Of a DNA stretch of 64,000 nt, positions 59,677 to 64,000 are shown piece by piece; the stretch's first letter is position 1, and each line of letters begins with the position of its first letter. A program made the translations under genes and the position numbers. Source of the stretch: Ulota crispa (Eukaryota > Streptophyta > Bryopsida > Orthotrichales > Orthotrichaceae); contig OY987243.1 in NCBI GenBank assembly GCA_963920765.1, forward strand, positions 4,898,001 through 4,962,000, read 5' to 3'. The notes under the pieces were generated by a model. It searched no databases. It was not told the origin of the DNA and was given only the letters and a program-made list of their open reading frames with translations.

Positions 59677-60321
59677 GGCCATCTCTATTGGTGCCCCCCA
59701 GGGTCTGACACACACCCAAAGTGTATGAAAGCATCAAGGGCCCTTTCAAAACCCTCTCAAAATATTGTCCTTTCTGTTTCTAAGAGCATTTCCACTGGTT
59801 CGGGACTCCGGGCTCTTTCAAAGTTTTCCATTTGTTTTGGCCAACCCTCAAGCCCCTTGATTTCCACCCATGCTCTTCAAAAGGTGGCCTTGCACTCCAA
59901 CACGCCTCATAAATAATCAATTGACCACTTATCAAGGAAAGTAGAGGATAAAGTTCACTAAAATTGGGATCAATAACGACAACTAGTGGCTTGAAGGGCC
60001 CTTGCTAGACACGGTAGGACAAAGTGTCTTGAGAGGGTTTTGAGAGGGGTCTCAACACTTTTCATCCACTTTGAGCGTGTTGGAGTCACTGGTGGAGTTG
60101 CTCTAACAAAGACCCTTTAAGACACTAATCATCGTTATTCATCATAGGTTTAATGAACTTTATCTTCTACTTTCCTTGGTAAGTGATCAAATAAATATTT
60201 ATGGGGCTTGTTGAAGTGCAAGACCACCTCTTTGAAGAGCATGGGTGGAGATCAAGGAGCTTGAGGGCCCTACAAAAATAGATGAAAAGCTTTGAATAAG
60301 CCATGACCGATGGAGATGCTC
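59677..60321. mobile_element. Tourist-like MITE, GAGCATCT family (outer of a nested pair)
   Basis: The ends GGCCATCTCTATTGGTG and, inverted, GAGCATCTCCATCGGTC are flanked by TAA at 59674-59676 and TAG at 60322-60324. A second family member lies wholly inside it. Confidence 0.65.
59784..60103. mobile_element. Inner nested MITE of the same family
   Basis: GAGCATTTCCACTGGTTC at the left and its mirror CACTGGTGGAGTTGCTC at the right are flanked by TAA at 59781-59783 and 60104-60106. It inserted into, or arose within, the element at 59677-60321. Confidence 0.68.
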
Positions 60322-61833
60322 TAGAACAACACCCATGTGAGCACACAATTTGAGAGTTTAAGGCTAAAATTCTTGATCCAAGTGGTCCATCATTCCTTTA
60401 ATTGTGGCATTTCCACTTCCTTGAGAAAAAAAACAACAAATACAAATTTTTAGTAAACCTTTACCAAACCATTGCCTTTTGTTTAATGTATTCTTGCTTT
60501 ATGTAGTTCCAAAATCCTATATTTTTTTAATGGCAAATTCAAAGACCTCCAAATTTTGTGTATACAGCCCTAGAATGATAAAGGTGAAACAAATCTTTAA
60601 ATTCAAATCAAAAAATCTACATGGGGTTCTTAAATCTCATGCTCAAAGCACACCTTGGGCATGGCTTTAGCAATTCCTATACATATATAAAATTGAGGAA
60701 ATTTACTAGAAGCTTGTATTTGCTTTTCCATTTAGTGTTGTGCTCCTATGATAATTAGAATTGCACTACTAAACCAACAATATGAGAAAGGTGGTGATAC
60801 TATTCATATACTCTTCATTTGCACAAGGAACAAAGAAAGTTATTCACTAATTATTGAGAATGGTTCATTTTTCCCAAAGACATTTTATAATAAAAAACTT
60901 AAATGGATTGCCAAGCTATGTCTTAGGAGAAATCTAGCTCAAGTGAAAGTATAAAATATTACAAAAAGACATTAGTGCAAGTTTAGTAAACTATACATAT
61001 TGATTTGAATTGGTGCAAATCAATTATAGATTACCATATATGCATACAAGGTCCATAACGAAATTGCTCTCGGTTTTGAATTTACATGGGCCCTTTTTCT
61101 TTGTGATGTAGAAGCAAAACCATCAAACATATGGGCATGTAGAAAATACAGGTGTAGAATGACCATCTTCAACATCACACATAGAAAGATTAATGTAAAT
61201 TAAAATGGGCTTAAAAACAACTGAAGAGTAAATGGGTTTTTAAAAAGTACATTTTCAAATTCTCTTCATCTTTTAGGAAAGCCAATCAACATGCAAAAAT
61301 CAGATTCTATCAAAAACGAGATTAAAAAAAAAACTGTCAAAGAATAAGCAAATATTTGGGTGTCTCCTTTATTTTTGGTATTTTCCTATAAGACTTTATC
61401 CCTATTTTCTTCCTCTTATTCATGTACTTCTTACAATTATGCCTTTTGAAACATGAAAACCTTCCACTTTGATTTTCCATTTCCAAACAACGCATGTTTA
61501 ATTAAGCATTCAAAAATCAACTATGATTCTATTTTTAACAACTACTTGAACACAAAAGAAGGAAGCGAAGAGAAGGAACAAACTTTCTGATGTATCAATG
61601 AACATATATTCTTTTTACATGATTAATTTGCTATTGATACGTGTGGAAGCAATGAGCCATAACTTAATTATTATCACATCCTCTACCATCATCATTTCTT
61701 ACATTCAGCAATTATTACATTTTACTTTATCCTTTTAGTATCACACTCTCACTATTGACTATCACATTCTAACGTACCGTTCAAACACCATCTCTAGGGT
61801 CACAATATAACATGCTATTTGAACACTCTCTGA
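60322..61833. other. AT-rich stretch, no gene seen
   Basis: Short open frames at 60479-60670 and 60748-60954 lack recognisable domains. The composition is that of the surrounding intergenic DNA. Confidence 0.5.
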
Positions 61834-62225
61834 GAGCATCCCCACCCCCACATGCTCCACAACCACACAAGAGCATTTGGCGGCATTGATACGGCTGTTT
61901 TGTTTGACGCGCCTCAGCGCAAATGTGCCAACTACTTATATGAGACAGAGCCTGCTCAATTGTAACTTGAACACTAAAAGGTTCAAAATTTGAAAAATCA
62001 TTAGCACGTTCAAATTTAAGACAATTGAACTTTGTTGATTGGTCAACAAAAAAGGTCCACAACTGAAACTTGACACATGTCATCCATGATACACGCGCAA
62101 GGCTTGCTTGTATTTGCTTGAGTGCAAGGATGGACATTGGAGATTTGAGCGAGCCCATGGTTGTGGATGCACCTTAGATACCTACTTTTGGGAGCTCCAA
62201 GTTGCGAGCAAGGGTGCAAATGCTC
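61834..62225. mobile_element. MITE, GAGCATCTCCACC family (diverged)
   Basis: The left end GAGCATCCCCACCCCCACAT and the right end GGGTGCAAATGCTC are weakly inverted, flanked by TGA (61831-61833) and TAA (62226-62228). The interior (392 bp) is GC-richer than its surroundings and contains minus frames of no known family. Confidence 0.5.
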
Positions 62226-62736
62226 TAAGGTAGGAATACCATAAACCATTACCCCCCTCTAAGTGGAGAGTTGATTGTCAATTCTGAAACCAACAATAGC
62301 TGATTTTGAAAAAGATTTTGAAAGATCCTAAAAAGATTCTATTCTTTTGCATTTGATTGGTTCACACTTGTTTTGGAACAAGGTTCTAGAGGTAACCATT
62401 CAACCCCTAAAGGCCCACTTGTCCCTCAGGGGGGACAAATGGATTTTGGGCATGTACCTATAGCTAATTTAGTTTTTGTGATTTTTTGAAACTTTAATTG
62501 AAGGTGGGGAATTCCAAGACCTACGCGAGCATCTAAGTTTTCTTCAATCTGACATTTGTCAAAGAAGTTATGCAAGGATTTCTCCAACCTAGGGGAGGGA
62601 GGGCAATCCAGGCAACCCAAAAACTTCTTTAAAAATTGTGTTTTTTAAAAATAAAAATCTAAAATTGGTTCTTTAGACTTTAAATATACTTGGGAAGCTT
62701 TGAATCATTCAATTTCAATGGATGAGATGAAAGTTA

Positions 62737-63318
62737 CTCCCTTTGTCCCATTATAAACCTCCTAAAAACTTCTCCATGAGGGATTAACTGTATTTTAAGT
62801 CATTATGCTAGTGACAAATGCATTCTAGAATCAATAGACCACCTACCAAATAGCTGCAAAATCTCAAGTTTTTATGTTCCCATTTAGACATCCAAATTTC
62901 ATGCAAAAAGTACCATTTTTGTGCATTGTTTGTGAAAAATGCCAGCTCTTATTTATTTCAGTTTTTATAATGATGACACATGCATTCTAGAATCAATATA
63001 CCACCTACCAAATGTGTGCAAAATCTCTAGCTTTGATGTTGCCATCTGGACACCCAAATTCCATGCAAAAAGTACCATATTTGTTCATGTTGCTAGCACC
63101 TCATTATTGATGATTTAAAGATTAGTAGCAACAATGGTACCTCATATGGGCAAGGCCAAGCTTATCAGGAGAGGAATGCTCTCTAATTGCTTAACTTGCC
63201 CCCATGAGATCATTGGACATGACAGAAACTTTCTCAACAACTAAAATTAGCAAAAGGGAGCTTTTTAGTGGGACAAGAACTATGCCTAATTTGGAGGTTT
63301 ACATTGGGATAGAGGGAG
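62737..63318. mobile_element. Stowaway-like MITE (TA target duplication)
   Basis: CTCCCTTTGTCCCATTATAA at the left is mirrored by a right end that reads CTCCCTCTATCCCAATGTAA when inverted, each continuing into ACCTCC, and both sides are flanked by TA (62735-62736 and 63319-63320). CTCCCT-type ends with TA duplication are the hallmark of plant Stowaway elements (Tc1/mariner-derived). Inside is a direct duplication of about 115 bp with a 162-bp period (62812-62928 and 62974-63090, both containing CATTCTAGAATCAATA). Confidence 0.85.
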
Positions 63319-63320
63319 TA

Positions 63321-64000
63321 TGAGATATCTTAGTTTGTGGGTAGTGGATCCTCTACACTAAAATAAACTTTGAAGTCCTTTATATTCCACAATTTTCAAT
63401 ATTTTGGAAAAAAAAGTTGAACTTAACCCTTAAACAACTCAAATAAAAACTTTTATTGGTAGCAAATGCTAGTTATATGACAGCGTATTTACTATGCAAT
63501 ACGTAGAGCGGTCGTTTAAGTGTTAAGGAAGCAGATTGTTTATTACTACATTATGACTGTTGGGATTTGCATTTTTCATTTTCATAATTAAATTCTTCAC
63601 AATTTAGTAATTTGACTCATTTTCTACTTCTTTTTACTTACTATTTTTTTCCTATGTGTTGTATAGTTCCAATTGATTTGAAAATTCTCCCACACATACC
63701 TAACTTGGTCTTCTACATGGAAAAAATAAACCTCAACTTTGGATAGAGCAATTTTTTTCATGTAAGAGTGGTCAAAGGCTTCTGAATTTTTTGGACAACA
63801 CGGACAAAAACTTTTTCTTCACTTCAAATGTAAATATCTCCCTCCTCTCCATCTAGAATGACATGCATTTTTTCCCACAAGTATCTCTTCTAGTCTAAGG
63901 CAAGATCCTATGGTTGGATTTGCAAAACAAACTTTATTTCCTACTTTTCTACTCATTCCCCCCAAAGTGGCAATTTTCAGTGACTTTTACAGAAAAAATG
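63321..64000. other. AT-rich window end, no gene seen
   Basis: I see no coding region, repeat or RNA gene in the last stretch. Confidence 0.5.

Overview
The window is nuclear DNA of a land plant, most probably a bryophyte such as a moss; species not determined. Evidence: genes with many short GT-AG introns; a germin-like protein, a plant LEA_2/Lea14-type protein, a divergent SKP1, an RH25/RH26/RH31-type DEAD-box helicase, and a plant-specific tandem D-Ala-D-Ala ligase with a plastid transit-like leader (the peptidoglycan pathway kept in moss chloroplasts). The DNA between genes is AT-rich and full of MITEs, foldback elements, minisatellites and decayed transposons. I see no operons, prokaryotic genes, CRISPR array, rRNA or tRNA.

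Layout: 0.7-3.2 kb, a 26-bp minisatellite; 3.3-7.6 kb, a hairpin MITE and two TTA-flanked elements; 8.1-9.3 kb (+), a two-exon germin-like gene with a MITE in its intron; 11.3-15.7 kb (-), an 11-exon DEAD-box helicase; 18.1-18.6 kb (-), two terminal exons of an unrecognised gene; 18.7-20.5 kb (-), a three-exon LEA_2 gene; 20.8-21.4 kb, a Tourist-like MITE carrying a 19-bp minisatellite; 22.1-27.4 kb (-), a complete but dead Ty3/gypsy LTR retrotransposon with a 5-bp target duplication; 27.7-34 kb, non-autonomous elements in AT-rich DNA; 34.3-35.4 kb, an unclassified island with gag-like traces; 36.7-37.6 kb (+), a C-terminally short SKP1-like gene; 37.9-43.3 kb, five or more foldback/MITE elements; 43.3-45.6 kb, a 23-bp minisatellite interrupted by a MULE-type MITE; 46.3-46.8 kb, a MITE; 46.9-48.4 kb, a decayed Tc1-type (DD34E) transposon; 48.6-57.5 kb (+), a 25-exon tandem D-Ala-D-Ala ligase gene; 57.5-64 kb, mostly MITEs, including a Stowaway-like element.

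The genes are independent, singly transcribed plant genes and do not form a pathway. The ligase links the locus to plastid peptidoglycan, the helicase to organellar or cytosolic RNA metabolism, the germin-like protein to the cell wall/apoplast, the LEA_2 protein to stress and membranes, and the SKP1-like protein to ubiquitin ligases. I found no clearly new functional system. The most notable points are three unrelated minisatellites whose unit lengths keep all three frames open on one strand, a minisatellite apparently grown from a transposon end, a Tc1 relic lying 181 bp upstream of the ligase start codon, and candidate dual N-termini in two genes. Exon boundaries were read by eye from splice consensus and frame continuity, without transcript data.
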